A program made the translations under genes and the position numbers. 64,000 nucleotides of DNA, taken from contig JANOCD010000052.1 in the NCBI GenBank assembly GCA_031411995.1, positions 134,532-198,531 of the forward strand. Reading direction: 5' to 3'. The notes beneath the pieces are model-generated. The model did no database searches. It saw only the letters and a program-made list of their open reading frames with translations, and was not told the origin of the DNA. Shown in pieces: positions 52,762 through 61,419 of this stretch. This DNA is from Rudanella sp031411995. GTDB taxonomy: Bacteria; Bacteroidota; Bacteroidia; Cytophagales; Spirosomataceae. Each line of letters begins with the position of its first letter. Position 1 is the stretch's first letter.

Positions 52762-54186
52762 TTACAGTCGAATCAGCAGCGGAATAATGCCGGTGGGGTT
52801 GGTCGTGTTCAAGCTGAACGACATGGCATCGGGTGCGTACGTAGCGGTTTTGTTCAACTGATTACCGAGGGCCGTGGCAACGATCTGTTCAACGGATGCT
52901 CCCGGTATGGAGATGCCCGGTATGGGTGTATCCGGTTTCCCTAACTGCTGTACGATAGCCGCTACGTTGGCAATAGGGTGCAGGCTGTATAGCACCAGCA
53001 GATAATCCTGACCGAGCGCGTCGGGGAGGCCCATGGGTGGCTTGTTGATGCGGGGAAAGATAAACAATGAATCAGGCCCGGCCGTGGGTACTGGATCGCC
53101 ATCGGCTGGTACGTATTGGGTAGCCATGCCGTTGCCGAGTTGCATGATATAGACGTGCATGGGTCGGCTGCTGCTAACCGCCAGCCGGACGGTCTTGTTG
53201 GCGGGATAGGCTCCGGCGGGCTGGTAGGTACGCAGGCTTCCGCCACTACGTATCAGCGGCACCGATAATCCTCCTGTCGATTGATAGAGGTCAACCTTCC
53301 CCAGCAGCAACGCCTGCCTGCTCTGTGCCGAGAAGGGCGTGACGACGTAGGCATTCTCCGAAAAATCCGCCAGGTCATCGTAGCGAATCCAGCATTTGCC
53401 CGCTTTGCCCCAGGCAGTTCCCCAGCTATTGACCACCTGAAACGCCCCGCCGGTTACGGTATTGTCGTAGCCAATGACGCAGAGGGCTGTCCAGCGTTCG
53501 ATGGTTTCCGGGGTCTCGTTGGTGCCTTTTTCCCAAATTCCTTTGGTCACAAGAAAAGAGGCCGTTACGCGAAAATCAATCACTACGGGCGAGCCACCAG
53601 CTAATGCTTTTTTGAGCAGCCACTGCCGATTCAACCGCGAGTCGCCTATGTCGTACAATGACTTGTAGCTGCCCACCCGGTAGCGGGCCGCTTCGTCGTT
53701 AACCGCTGGGGGTGGAGGGCTGTCGCAGGGTAGTTTACTCAGCGTTTTCAGGAGTGGCACACCGTCGCTCTGTAGTTTCGACAGAGCCTTTTCGAGTTCG
53801 ATTGGCTCCTCGCAGCCGGTGGCACCCAGTGGCTTGGCGAGTTGATACAGATACAGGGGTGAAAACCGATTGGCATTAACGGCTTCGGGCTGCGTTACGT
53901 TCAGCGTCTTGTTTTCGAGAATGGTACGCAGGTAATAGGCCGTTGCAAACGCCACCGACGTGTTGTTGCCGTCCTCGTTACCCACCGCCGGGCAATATCT
54001 TTCGAGTGAGGCCGAGGCCGGTAGCTGTGCCATTTCTTCATCGGATACGGCCTGCTTTTTGCCGGGCATGGCTCGCACTGTCGGTTGTTTCAGCCCGCCT
54101 TTGTAATTTTTAGGCGGTTGCCCGTGTGCAACCAACGACCCAATCAGGAACAGGAACAGACTAAGTCGGTATAAGTATGTTGTCAT
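52762..54186 (-). CDS. Exported papain-fold (C1A) protein lacking catalytic Cys and His, with DUF4384
   Basis: The 474-residue protein has a signal peptide (ending VAHGQ, about residue 23), a C1A papain-like domain (about 60-290) and a DUF4384 domain (about 310-420; YPANKTVRLAVSSSRPMHVYIMQL). The active-site region reads VGNEDGNNTSVAFATAYY instead of the usual GNQGSCxxWA; by alignment on ATAY the Cys is Ser77. The His region reads RWTALCVIGYDN, giving Thr233 where His is expected. The third residue, Asn253 in FQVVNSWGTAWG, is kept. It is therefore probably an inactive binding protein. Its start overlaps the stop of the caspase gene by 4 nt (ATGA), implying coupled translation. Confidence 0.8.
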   Translation of the reverse strand: MTTYLYRLSLFLFLIGSLVAHGQPPKNYKGGLKQPTVRAMPGKKQAVSDEEMAQLPASASLERYCPAVGNEDGNNTSVAFATAYYLRTILENKTLNVTQPEAVNANRFSPLYLYQLAKPLGATGCEEPIELEKALSKLQSDGVPLLKTLSKLPCDSPPPPAVNDEAARYRVGSYKSLYDIGDSRLNRQWLLKKALAGGSPVVIDFRVTASFLVTKGIWEKGTNETPETIERWTALCVIGYDNTVTGGAFQVVNSWGTAWGKAGKCWIRYDDLADFSENAYVVTPFSAQSRQALLLGKVDLYQSTGGLSVPLIRSGGSLRTYQPAGAYPANKTVRLAVSSSRPMHVYIMQLGNGMATQYVPADGDPVPTAGPDSLFIFPRINKPPMGLPDALGQDYLLVLYSLHPIANVAAIVQQLGKPDTPIPGISIPGASVEQIVATALGNQLNKTATYAPDAMSFSLNTTNPTGIIPLLIRL

Positions 54187-55418
54187 GGGGTTTGGAAGTT
54201 TTTGTCGCGCAAAAAATAAAAATCAATCCCGGACGGGGCATGATGATAGGGCCGCTGTTTTCCTTCGCGCTGGACATCCAGTTCGGTATCTTCGATCACC
54301 TGAAGCAGCCGCTGATTGGGTTTTTGCATGTTTTTCAGCAGGTATTTGGTGTAGGTGCCGTTATTGCCCATACCATCGTCGGCTTTCGCACCGGCGGCTG
54401 TTGCAAAGCATACCATCGAACCGGAGGGCATCTCCACTTTGGCCAGCCCGGTGCCAATGCCCGAGTTAGGCACACCCGTAGTGGTAAACGGATTGTTCTG
54501 GCAGGCATCGAGGACGAAGATTTTGGCAGCAACCGGGGTGTTGTTTATCAAGTCGAAGATTTCCTGTACGCGAATGGATCGAATTTTCAGCCAGCTTTTC
54601 AGAGCATACGGATCATTGTGCAGGCTCGAATCGGTCAGTGCTGCGGCCGGACCAACGGCATCAATCGGCACCAGATAGTTTTCGCCGTCGAGCTGCACGC
54701 CGTGTCCGGCGTAGTAAAACAGCCCTGCTTTATACGTATTGGAATTACTGAGCAGTCCCGCAAACTTATAAATCTCCAGCAGCATCTGCTCACGGGTCAG
54801 GTTGCCGTCGTTGGGTATGGGCATCACGTCGAAGTTCATAGTCCTGAGTTTGTCTCTCACATCCCTGGCATCGTTTAGTGGGTTTTTCAGGGCATACTTT
54901 CCGTCGTACTTCTCGTTACCGATCACCAAAGCCAGCCGCTTTTCCGGCCTGAAAAATTTGACATTTAATGATTTTGAGGCCTTTCCGGTGGCATTGTCTG
55001 CCTCTACCTGAATCTGATTCGATCCTTCCTGTAACTGGATGTTCACCGGATAGAAACCATTCGTGCCGCAGGGATTTTCTTCGGCTACCATACGCAGCCC
55101 CCCCGAACGTCGGGGCTGTTCGGACGGTTTGGCAGCAGCAGAAGCAGTCCACCGAACTCGCTCAACCACCCGGCCATTGATCCGCACCCGCAGCGAATCG
55201 CCCCCCAGCAGGTTGCTGATGCAAACGCCCAGTTGAAACTGCTGGGTTTTAGCCAGCGTATCGTCCCCCCGGAAGTTGCCCGACCAGTACAGCACGGGTG
55301 GTTTCGGAAACAACTGTTTCGTGTTCATTCGCAGCGTCGTGTCGGCCCCCAACCGGCTGGCCTGTGCCAGCACCAGGGTTGGCATCAGGCAGCACCAGAG
55401 TGTAAATAGACATTTCAT
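54183..55418 (-). CDS. Exported caspase family (C14) protein
   Basis: I start at 55418 (MKCLFTLWCCLMPTLVLAQ), which gives a signal peptide and 411 residues; ten extra residues would be needed to reach the upstream start. The mature N-terminal part (about 20-155) is a beta-rich domain of unknown type. The caspase domain (about 158-405) begins EKRLALVIGNEKYDG and has His239 in FYYAGHGVQ and Cys306 in VLDACQNNPF. An intact dyad plus an export signal places a caspase-like peptidase outside the cytoplasm. It is preceded by 10 nt and overlaps the pseudo-papain gene. Confidence 0.88.
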   Translation of the reverse strand: MKCLFTLWCCLMPTLVLAQASRLGADTTLRMNTKQLFPKPPVLYWSGNFRGDDTLAKTQQFQLGVCISNLLGGDSLRVRINGRVVERVRWTASAAAKPSEQPRRSGGLRMVAEENPCGTNGFYPVNIQLQEGSNQIQVEADNATGKASKSLNVKFFRPEKRLALVIGNEKYDGKYALKNPLNDARDVRDKLRTMNFDVMPIPNDGNLTREQMLLEIYKFAGLLSNSNTYKAGLFYYAGHGVQLDGENYLVPIDAVGPAAALTDSSLHNDPYALKSWLKIRSIRVQEIFDLINNTPVAAKIFVLDACQNNPFTTTGVPNSGIGTGLAKVEMPSGSMVCFATAAGAKADDGMGNNGTYTKYLLKNMQKPNQRLLQVIEDTELDVQREGKQRPYHHAPSGIDFYFLRDKNFQTP

Positions 55419-55428
55419 AATCAATGGA

Positions 55429-56175
55429 TTAAAAAATATAGGCCACACTCATGGATGTGCCACTTCCTTGCCACGACAACCGCTGCAAGCGCGAGCGAGC
55501 CGGCTTTTTCCGCACCAGCGAGTACACGACGTTAGCCAGCAGGCTCACTGCCGAGGCCGTTACCCAGGGCGTGAGTTGCCGCCGTTGCTCAATGAGTTCG
55601 GTCTGTCGCTGATCGGACTGAGCCTTTTCGAACACGTTGATAGGTGCCTCAGCGTTGTTATACGTCCCGATGGCGTTGTTGAGCTGGATGCCTTTGGCGA
55701 TAGTTACGCCCAACAGTCCCGCGCTAACACCCCACCGACCGAGGTTGATGACCTGCCTTTTGGTGAGCGACAGGAAGCCCCGCCGGGTGGAGTCGATGGC
55801 TGAGGTCAGCACGTAAAACGCTACCGTTACGTCTTCGTCGATCATCTTGCCATCGGCCAGTGGGTCCCACTCGATTACTCGGCCGGTGCCCGGTGCGAGG
55901 TTAGTGCCGATGTTGCCCGACACGGAAATGGGCGTGATGGTTTGCGTTCGGTCGCGCACCGATTTGAGTTGAATGTAGAGTGAGTCGTCGGGCGCGAATA
56001 ACCGGGGCAGGTCATAGGTGAAGCGCACCCGCTTGCTGACCGTATCGACGCTGATGCGGATGTTGGTGGCGTAGGGTTGCCGGGGCTTTTTCTGCGCCAG
56101 CGCGCTGGTGTGGGCCAGTATCAGCAGCAGGAGTAGGCCCGACAGCAGCAGTGTATGGAGGACGTAGCGTTTCAT
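55429..56175 (-). CDS. Exported membrane protein of unknown family
   Basis: I start at 56175 (MKRYVLHTLLLSGLLLLLILAHTSALAQ); 26 residues precede it in the longer frame. The 248-residue protein has a signal peptide, a soluble beta domain (about 30-135) containing PISVSGNIG and a RVIEWDPLADG motif seen in several Bacteroidota cell-surface proteins, and a C-terminal part with two hydrophobic segments (about 148-168, GRWGVSAGLLGVTIAKGI, and 203-222, PWVTASAVSLLANVVYSLV) followed by a basic tail. I do not recognise a named family. It is 5 nt after the lipoprotein gene and 10 nt before the exported caspase gene, so co-expression is very likely. Confidence 0.75.
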   Translation of the reverse strand: MKRYVLHTLLLSGLLLLLILAHTSALAQKKPRQPYATNIRISVDTVSKRVRFTYDLPRLFAPDDSLYIQLKSVRDRTQTITPISVSGNIGTNLAPGTGRVIEWDPLADGKMIDEDVTVAFYVLTSAIDSTRRGFLSLTKRQVINLGRWGVSAGLLGVTIAKGIQLNNAIGTYNNAEAPINVFEKAQSDQRQTELIEQRRQLTPWVTASAVSLLANVVYSLVRKKPARSRLQRLSWQGSGTSMSVAYIF

Positions 56176-56180
56176 GGCGG

Positions 56181-57647
56181 TCAGAGGGAGACAATGGCAA
56201 CGGCACCGGGGCGGTTGAAGTCGATGGTGAGTTGGCTGGGGTCGAACTCCCAAAGCTGGTAATCGTTGACCAGAAATAAGAGTTTGCCTTGATACAACAC
56301 ACCCTGCGAAATGGCGTTGGCTGAGTTGCCGGGGAACCAGTTGGCATAGAAGTTCTCAAAAACCGGTGTGTTGTCCGGTTTGACCGTGACCCGGTAAAGA
56401 TTCAGGTTGCTATTGAGCAGGTAGGCCTGATTGCCGTCGGCTATGGCGATAAGGCGGGAAGAAGCAGGCGTCCAGACACCCGTAAAGTTTGCCGTCCCCA
56501 CGTTTCTGAATTGCCCTTTACTGAGGTCAAAAACGGTGAATTTGCTTTGTGAAGCCCCCGAATTAATAACGAGTTTCTGACCAATAAACAGCGAAATGGT
56601 AGCATCAACCAACGATTCCGTAATGGGCCAGCGGTTCAAACTGCCCGTTGTCGATTTATAGAAGCCGGAAAGAATCGTGAAGTCGATAGGGGGAAATTGT
56701 GGACGAGTGGTGTAGTCCGGTCTATTATAAAGCAGGCGGAGCGTATCTTTCTGAAAATCTGAGGCATAAAACCGAATCTCTTTGGAGCTATAATCCAGTA
56801 CGGACTGGCTGAGGTAATTGAATTGCTGATTTAACAGGAGTTCGTGTATCCGGTACCGATAGAGATCCCCCAGTGAAAGGCCCTTTGCGATGATTCGGTA
56901 TTGACTATTACCGTAAAAAACCGTTTCAACGTCAATGAGGATATTAAACGAATTGGTGGAGCCTGAATAGCTGTAGCCCGAACACCCGCTTTTGCAAACA
57001 TTAACCGGAAAGCTGAATTTGCCAGCCCATCGTGAAGAAACCGGGTCCAGCTCATAGCCGTCCATTTGTTGCTGATCGTATTTCAGATAGGCTAACCTGC
57101 CATTCCCCTGAAAGAGTTTGATCCGGTATTGCCGTGTGGAGTAAAAGTCTAAGTCCTTCAGCCGCGTCCAGGGGCTGATTTTTGTTTGCACAAACCCCTG
57201 AGCCGCATAAATCCGGGTGCTGTCCTTGCTGTATCCTACAGGAACAATGTATTGAAACTGCCCTTTGATCGGGTCAATTCGAACTTTAACGGTCTTTTCA
57301 GTACGGCTGCTTATTCGTTCGGCCGAGTAAAATTCGGGTACACCCGTCAGAACACCGTTTTTTACCAGACGATACGCACTCAGGCTGTCATAGAAAAGCA
57401 CTGCCCCGTATTTCAGGGTTGTATCGTTGACAGAAAACCGTAATGTGCTGTTTTTGATCGACTCCCTGATCGTATCCCCATAAACATTCAGATACTTATA
57501 GGGGTCAAGGGTGTAGCTTACCTTTATTGCCCCTAACTCAATCGGCGAATAAATCCCTCTTGGCTCCACCTCAAACAGGCGGTTGCAGCTACTCAACAAC
57601 CCGATGCAACTACTGAGGATAAGTAATGTAAAAAACGGCTTTTTCAT
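56181..57647 (-). CDS. Unknown lipoprotein of the caspase cluster
   Basis: I start at 57647 (MKKPFFTLLILSSCIGLLSSC), a lipoprotein signal with Cys21; the longer frame adds 64 basic, unlikely residues. The 488-residue protein is beta-rich and shows no family I recognise. Late in the sequence, phrases such as SRLIAIADGNQAYLLNSNLNLYRV and GKLLFLVNDYQLWEFDPSQL resemble propeller blades, so it may fold as a propeller. It is the first gene of the tightly packed run, 133 nt after the caspase-nSTAND gene, and the direct repeat at 57725-57760 lies in that gap. The window shows no close homologue. Confidence 0.75.
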   Translation of the reverse strand: MKKPFFTLLILSSCIGLLSSCNRLFEVEPRGIYSPIELGAIKVSYTLDPYKYLNVYGDTIRESIKNSTLRFSVNDTTLKYGAVLFYDSLSAYRLVKNGVLTGVPEFYSAERISSRTEKTVKVRIDPIKGQFQYIVPVGYSKDSTRIYAAQGFVQTKISPWTRLKDLDFYSTRQYRIKLFQGNGRLAYLKYDQQQMDGYELDPVSSRWAGKFSFPVNVCKSGCSGYSYSGSTNSFNILIDVETVFYGNSQYRIIAKGLSLGDLYRYRIHELLLNQQFNYLSQSVLDYSSKEIRFYASDFQKDTLRLLYNRPDYTTRPQFPPIDFTILSGFYKSTTGSLNRWPITESLVDATISLFIGQKLVINSGASQSKFTVFDLSKGQFRNVGTANFTGVWTPASSRLIAIADGNQAYLLNSNLNLYRVTVKPDNTPVFENFYANWFPGNSANAISQGVLYQGKLLFLVNDYQLWEFDPSQLTIDFNRPGAVAIVSL

Positions 57648-57724
57648 GATGGAGGAAGGGTTGTCGAACGGGGTAAACATCCAATTTGGGTAAGACAAAC
57701 CTCCGCGATTTATCTTGATTCCAC

Positions 57725-57760
57725 GTTTGATTTTCGGCCAAAAGTGTTTGATTTTCAGCC
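57725..57760 (-). promoter_or_regulatory. 15-bp direct repeat, 21-bp period, upstream of the lipoprotein gene
   Basis: GTTTGATTTTCGGCC (57725-57739) and GTTTGATTTTCAGCC (57746-57760) differ by one base. Their start-to-start spacing of 21 bp is two turns of B-DNA, so a protein binding both would sit on the same face. They lie 78-113 nt before the start of the eight-gene run. Regulatory use is inferred. No exact TAnnTTTG is nearby; GAGGTTTG (minus strand, 57703-57696) misses by one base. Confidence 0.45.
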
Positions 57761-57780
57761 ATTGCTTGAGCAAACACCTT

Positions 57781-60681
57781 TTAATAGGCCCGTCGAGCTG
57801 CCACAATCGCTTCTCTTTTACTCGCCAGTGTTCGCTCATAGTTTTCTAAAGCCGTGCCATACCGCCCGTATTGAGCTGATAATTCGGCCTGACCATTTAG
57901 CTGGTAACTTTCCTGGACCTCGCGGCAGGAAGCCAACAGATTTTCGCGCATCACGGTAGTAATATCATAACCCGACCGCGCCTGATTGCCGAGCCGCCCC
58001 AGGGTACCCGCATCCAGCAACTGTTTGGTTTGAGGTTTTCCAAGATCACTTTCTAATGCCCGGTAGAGCGCGTCGGTTTGGATAAACTGCCCGTAGGCCC
58101 GGCACGCTTTCGCCACGCCCATGCCCTGGTTGGCAGGATCGTTGCGCCCGGCCAACAGAAGTACCGTTTTGTTTTTCAGCGAATCGGCCTGCGCCAGTTG
58201 CCCCATTAATCGGTTGTAAACCGTGTCACGCTGTGCCGCTGAATCAGCAAAAGTCAGCAACAAATCAGGGTTGCCCGGTAAAAACCGGCGACCTGCTATC
58301 AGAAATAAATCACTCCTGATAAGTGTATCAGCGGTTAAATAGTCCTTTTGGGCCGTTTTATACGCGTTTTGCGACTCCGCTAATCGGCCACTGCTCAACA
58401 GCCGGATATACGATTCCTGACTCTGCAAAAACAAGGCAACCCCGATGGCCATGAAAATCAGCATTCCCAAGCCAGCCAGTGCCAGTTTGTTGACCCGCTG
58501 CACCCCAACACTGCGTTTCAGAAACGCCCGCTCCGGCACCGACAACCAACTCAAATGCCCAAACTGCGACGCGAACGGGCTAAAACTCCAGAGCCACGAG
58601 ATTTTGGCATTGACCGGCCTGCCCAGCCGAATCAGGTTTTTCAATGGAACGCTGCCCCAGACAGTATCGCGACTCCGCCCCAATTCCACATAGCGACTGG
58701 CGGCTTCGGCCAGCTCTTCGCGCTGCATCAGTTGGGCCGGGCCAGTTTGCTGAATCCATTGCCGGTAGGTGCGCCACGAGCCAATCAGGGCTTCGTGCGT
58801 CAGTTCGTGGTAGCCGTCGCCCGCTTCGGCATCGCGCCCGGTGAGCAGGCGGTTGTCGGTGAGCGCGGTCAGAATTTGGGTGCAGAGGAGTTGCTTCTCG
58901 GGGCCGAAATCCAGTTCGGGATTATCGACCCGCCGACGCACAAACTCGCCCCCCTGAAAGGCCACAAACCGAAGCAGTAAATCCCGAAAAAAGTCCATCT
59001 CCGATGCAAAAGGGGTAATTATACTCTGTTCTTTGCGCTCCAGAATTTGCCCGATACCGGGATAGTCGCGTTCATAAATCGTGCGTTCGGGACGGTCTTT
59101 GGCCGATTCATAAAGTTCGTTCAGGGCCAGCGACAGCAGCGGCAGGGCGTTCGGATAGTGCCGAAAATCTTCGATAATCCGGGCCACGGTTTCTTTTTCG
59201 GGGTAATAAAACATCCCCGTTTGCAGCGCGGGCCGGATAATGATCTCCTGCAACGCATCCACGTCGAACACCGGAATAATATACTGTTGCTGCGTCCCGT
59301 CAGGCTGCGTTTTCCAGAATCGATCCTGTTTGTTAATCTGCTCTACAAACTCGATCCGCATGGTAGCCACCACCTTTGTTTGTCGGCCTGCCTCGCTTTT
59401 CTGAAAGTCAAAAAGGGCGGCAAAAAATTGCACCAGTACCTCATCGGAACGGTCGCCCGACTGCGTAACCAACTCCTCCATCTGGTCAATCAGGAGCAGT
59501 TGGGGCGGGTTTTGTCGGATGCGTTCCAACTCAACCTGGGGCATTTTGCCGGGTCGGATAGTGGCGTGAGTGATGCCCGCCCTGTTGGCCGGCCCCAAAA
59601 TACCGGCCTTCACCAACGACGATTTTCCCGTACCCGACGCGCCCACGACTACCACAAAATTCGATGCGCCAAGCAGCCGGTTCAGCTCTTTGATCGCGGC
59701 ATCGCGCCCGTAGAAAAACGGGCTGTCTTCGGGTTGGTAGGCTGCTAATCCTTTGTAGGGATTCACGCGCTCCCGCTTCGTCAGATTGGTTGGGTTGAAT
59801 GTAGGTTCGAGGAACATAAACTGCCCTCCTTCGTGGCTCGAAAACGAGAACAGGCAGGCCGTTTGTTCGTGATCCTGGGCCGAGGCTGCTGCTTCGAGCC
59901 GCTGCTGAATATAGAGTTGCAACTCGTTCACCGTCACCACGCCATCGCGGTTGGTGTCGGCATCGCGGTTGGCAAGAGCGCGTGCCAACAGCGTGGCAAA
60001 CGGCGAGGCTTCAGCAGGTGATGCGATGGGGTTTGCCGAATCGCCGGGGGTGTTTTCTACGGTTATGATCGCGCCGTTTTCGGAGTTAATATACTGATCT
60101 AAAGCCTGTTGATTATGTGCCGACGAAGTCAGGATCTGGTTAGCCCGGTAGCGGGTATAATGCCCAAAGTCGTCCTGTGAAATGTCCTCCAACTCCGTTT
60201 CAATCCCCCCCCGAAAGCCCGAAACCGCCTGTCGCACAGCCCCGGCATAGCAACAATCCAGAATCAGCAGCACCTGTTTTCCGTTCAGTTCGCCAATTTG
60301 CCCGGCCAGCCACTCCATCGAAATGGCCGTTTCGGGGAGGTTCGTGCGTTGGGCATCCACGGGCAACAAGTAGCCGCCATAGGCAGGTGGGCCGTCGGTT
60401 TGTTGCTGCGTAATGGCCACCCCATGCCCGGCATAATACAGCACAATCTGCGCTTCGCCATCAGCATTGAGCGAGCGGATTCCGTTCAGAAACTGGACAA
60501 ATGTAGCTCGGCCCGGGTCGGGGCAGAGGTGGGTTTGGTAGCCGTAAGCCGCAAAGGCATCGGCCATTAGGCGAATATCGTTCGTGGGGGTTTTCAGGGG
60601 CCGGATACCCGCGTCGGTATAGGCCTGTGCGCCAATCAGGAACGCATGGCGATTCGGGAAAATGGCAAACGGCGAGTTCAT
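57781..60681 (-). CDS. Caspase (C14) fused to nSTAND1 ATPase with EF-hand loop and membrane anchor
   Basis: The 966-residue protein has a caspase domain (about 1-285) with His86 in YYAGHGVA and Cys144 in LDCCYAG. Between the catalytic part and the next domain lies an EF-hand loop, DTNRDGVVTVNE (residues 242-253), which fits a Ca2+-binding loop exactly. An nSTAND1 NTPase follows (about 305-640): NPYKGLAAYQ start, Walker A GASGTGKSS (347-355), Walker B LLLIDQMEEL (395-404) and the family signature HELTHEALI (625-633). A single transmembrane helix lies at about 733-753, and a C-terminal helical region of about 210 residues would be in the periplasm if the N-terminus is inside. There is no signal peptide. 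It is 133 nt upstream of the eight-gene run. Confidence 0.9.
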   Translation of the reverse strand: MNSPFAIFPNRHAFLIGAQAYTDAGIRPLKTPTNDIRLMADAFAAYGYQTHLCPDPGRATFVQFLNGIRSLNADGEAQIVLYYAGHGVAITQQQTDGPPAYGGYLLPVDAQRTNLPETAISMEWLAGQIGELNGKQVLLILDCCYAGAVRQAVSGFRGGIETELEDISQDDFGHYTRYRANQILTSSAHNQQALDQYINSENGAIITVENTPGDSANPIASPAEASPFATLLARALANRDADTNRDGVVTVNELQLYIQQRLEAAASAQDHEQTACLFSFSSHEGGQFMFLEPTFNPTNLTKRERVNPYKGLAAYQPEDSPFFYGRDAAIKELNRLLGASNFVVVVGASGTGKSSLVKAGILGPANRAGITHATIRPGKMPQVELERIRQNPPQLLLIDQMEELVTQSGDRSDEVLVQFFAALFDFQKSEAGRQTKVVATMRIEFVEQINKQDRFWKTQPDGTQQQYIIPVFDVDALQEIIIRPALQTGMFYYPEKETVARIIEDFRHYPNALPLLSLALNELYESAKDRPERTIYERDYPGIGQILERKEQSIITPFASEMDFFRDLLLRFVAFQGGEFVRRRVDNPELDFGPEKQLLCTQILTALTDNRLLTGRDAEAGDGYHELTHEALIGSWRTYRQWIQQTGPAQLMQREELAEAASRYVELGRSRDTVWGSVPLKNLIRLGRPVNAKISWLWSFSPFASQFGHLSWLSVPERAFLKRSVGVQRVNKLALAGLGMLIFMAIGVALFLQSQESYIRLLSSGRLAESQNAYKTAQKDYLTADTLIRSDLFLIAGRRFLPGNPDLLLTFADSAAQRDTVYNRLMGQLAQADSLKNKTVLLLAGRNDPANQGMGVAKACRAYGQFIQTDALYRALESDLGKPQTKQLLDAGTLGRLGNQARSGYDITTVMRENLLASCREVQESYQLNGQAELSAQYGRYGTALENYERTLASKREAIVAARRAY

Positions 60682-60730
60682 GGCAGAAAGGCGTATAATT
60701 ACCTAAAGGCCAACCCCGTAAGTGGGTTAC

Positions 60731-61225
60731 TTATGCTGCCTGTTTCCGCGTTGTCTGGCTCTTTTCCGGCAGCAACCGCGCTGAATGCCGGCGAATCAGA
60801 AAGGAGCCAATGGCCGCTGTTATTCCCGTTGCAATCATCACAACTGGCCAAAACTGTTTCATGGGTAACGTACGGGTGAAGGTTTCGGCCCAGAAAGCGG
60901 CATATAACCCTACCACCGACCAGTTCATGAAGTAATAATGCCAGTAAATCCAGCCGCCGATTCGTTGCCGCAACAGTACTGGAACCATGCCGCCGACAAT
61001 GGAACCCATGCTCACAAGGGCCAGCACATGAAACGGCCCGAACTTGCCAAACAGGTGATAAATCATGAACGCGGTGACGTTTAGCACAACCATCAATGCC
61101 ACATAAACGTAGCCCACTCGCTGGTGGAGCAGACCGCCTTTGGTGTTGAGTAAAACGATGGCCCCGGCTACCATAGCCAAGAGCGCAGACAGAAGGTGAA
61201 CGAGGCCGACAGTAGAATGAAACAT
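60731..61225 (-). CDS. DUF2306 family integral membrane protein
   Basis: A 164-residue protein with four hydrophobic helices (about 7-27, 38-60, 68-88 and 125-145) and the family's histidine pattern: VGLVHLLSALLAMVAG, LLHQRVGYVYVALM, IYHLFGKFGPFHVLAL and WIYWHYYFMNWSVVGLYAA. DUF2306 proteins are predicted membrane proteins with possible haem or copper ligands, function unknown. It lies just upstream of the caspase cluster on the same strand (49 nt gap), so a shared transcript is possible but its function does not obviously fit. Confidence 0.88.
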   Translation of the reverse strand: MFHSTVGLVHLLSALLAMVAGAIVLLNTKGGLLHQRVGYVYVALMVVLNVTAFMIYHLFGKFGPFHVLALVSMGSIVGGMVPVLLRQRIGGWIYWHYYFMNWSVVGLYAAFWAETFTRTLPMKQFWPVVMIATGITAAIGSFLIRRHSARLLPEKSQTTRKQAA

Positions 61226-61419
61226 GGCAATGGTGTTATTTAGCTAAGTTTATAGCCTAAAAATACGGTATTGGCCTTACTCTGCTACGCTAAATCCGAC
61301 GAAATGCCTGCTTTTAGGGATGAATTTCCTGCTGATGCCACTAACCTCGTCCACAAGCACTACTAACTATTCTGCGCCAATCGGGTTATTGACCCAAAGC
61401 ACTATGCACATTGTATTCA

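Noticed and set aside
61411..61419. TTG start of the APP1-like gene
   Set aside because: An ATG follows three codons later and no ribosome-binding signal favours the TTG.
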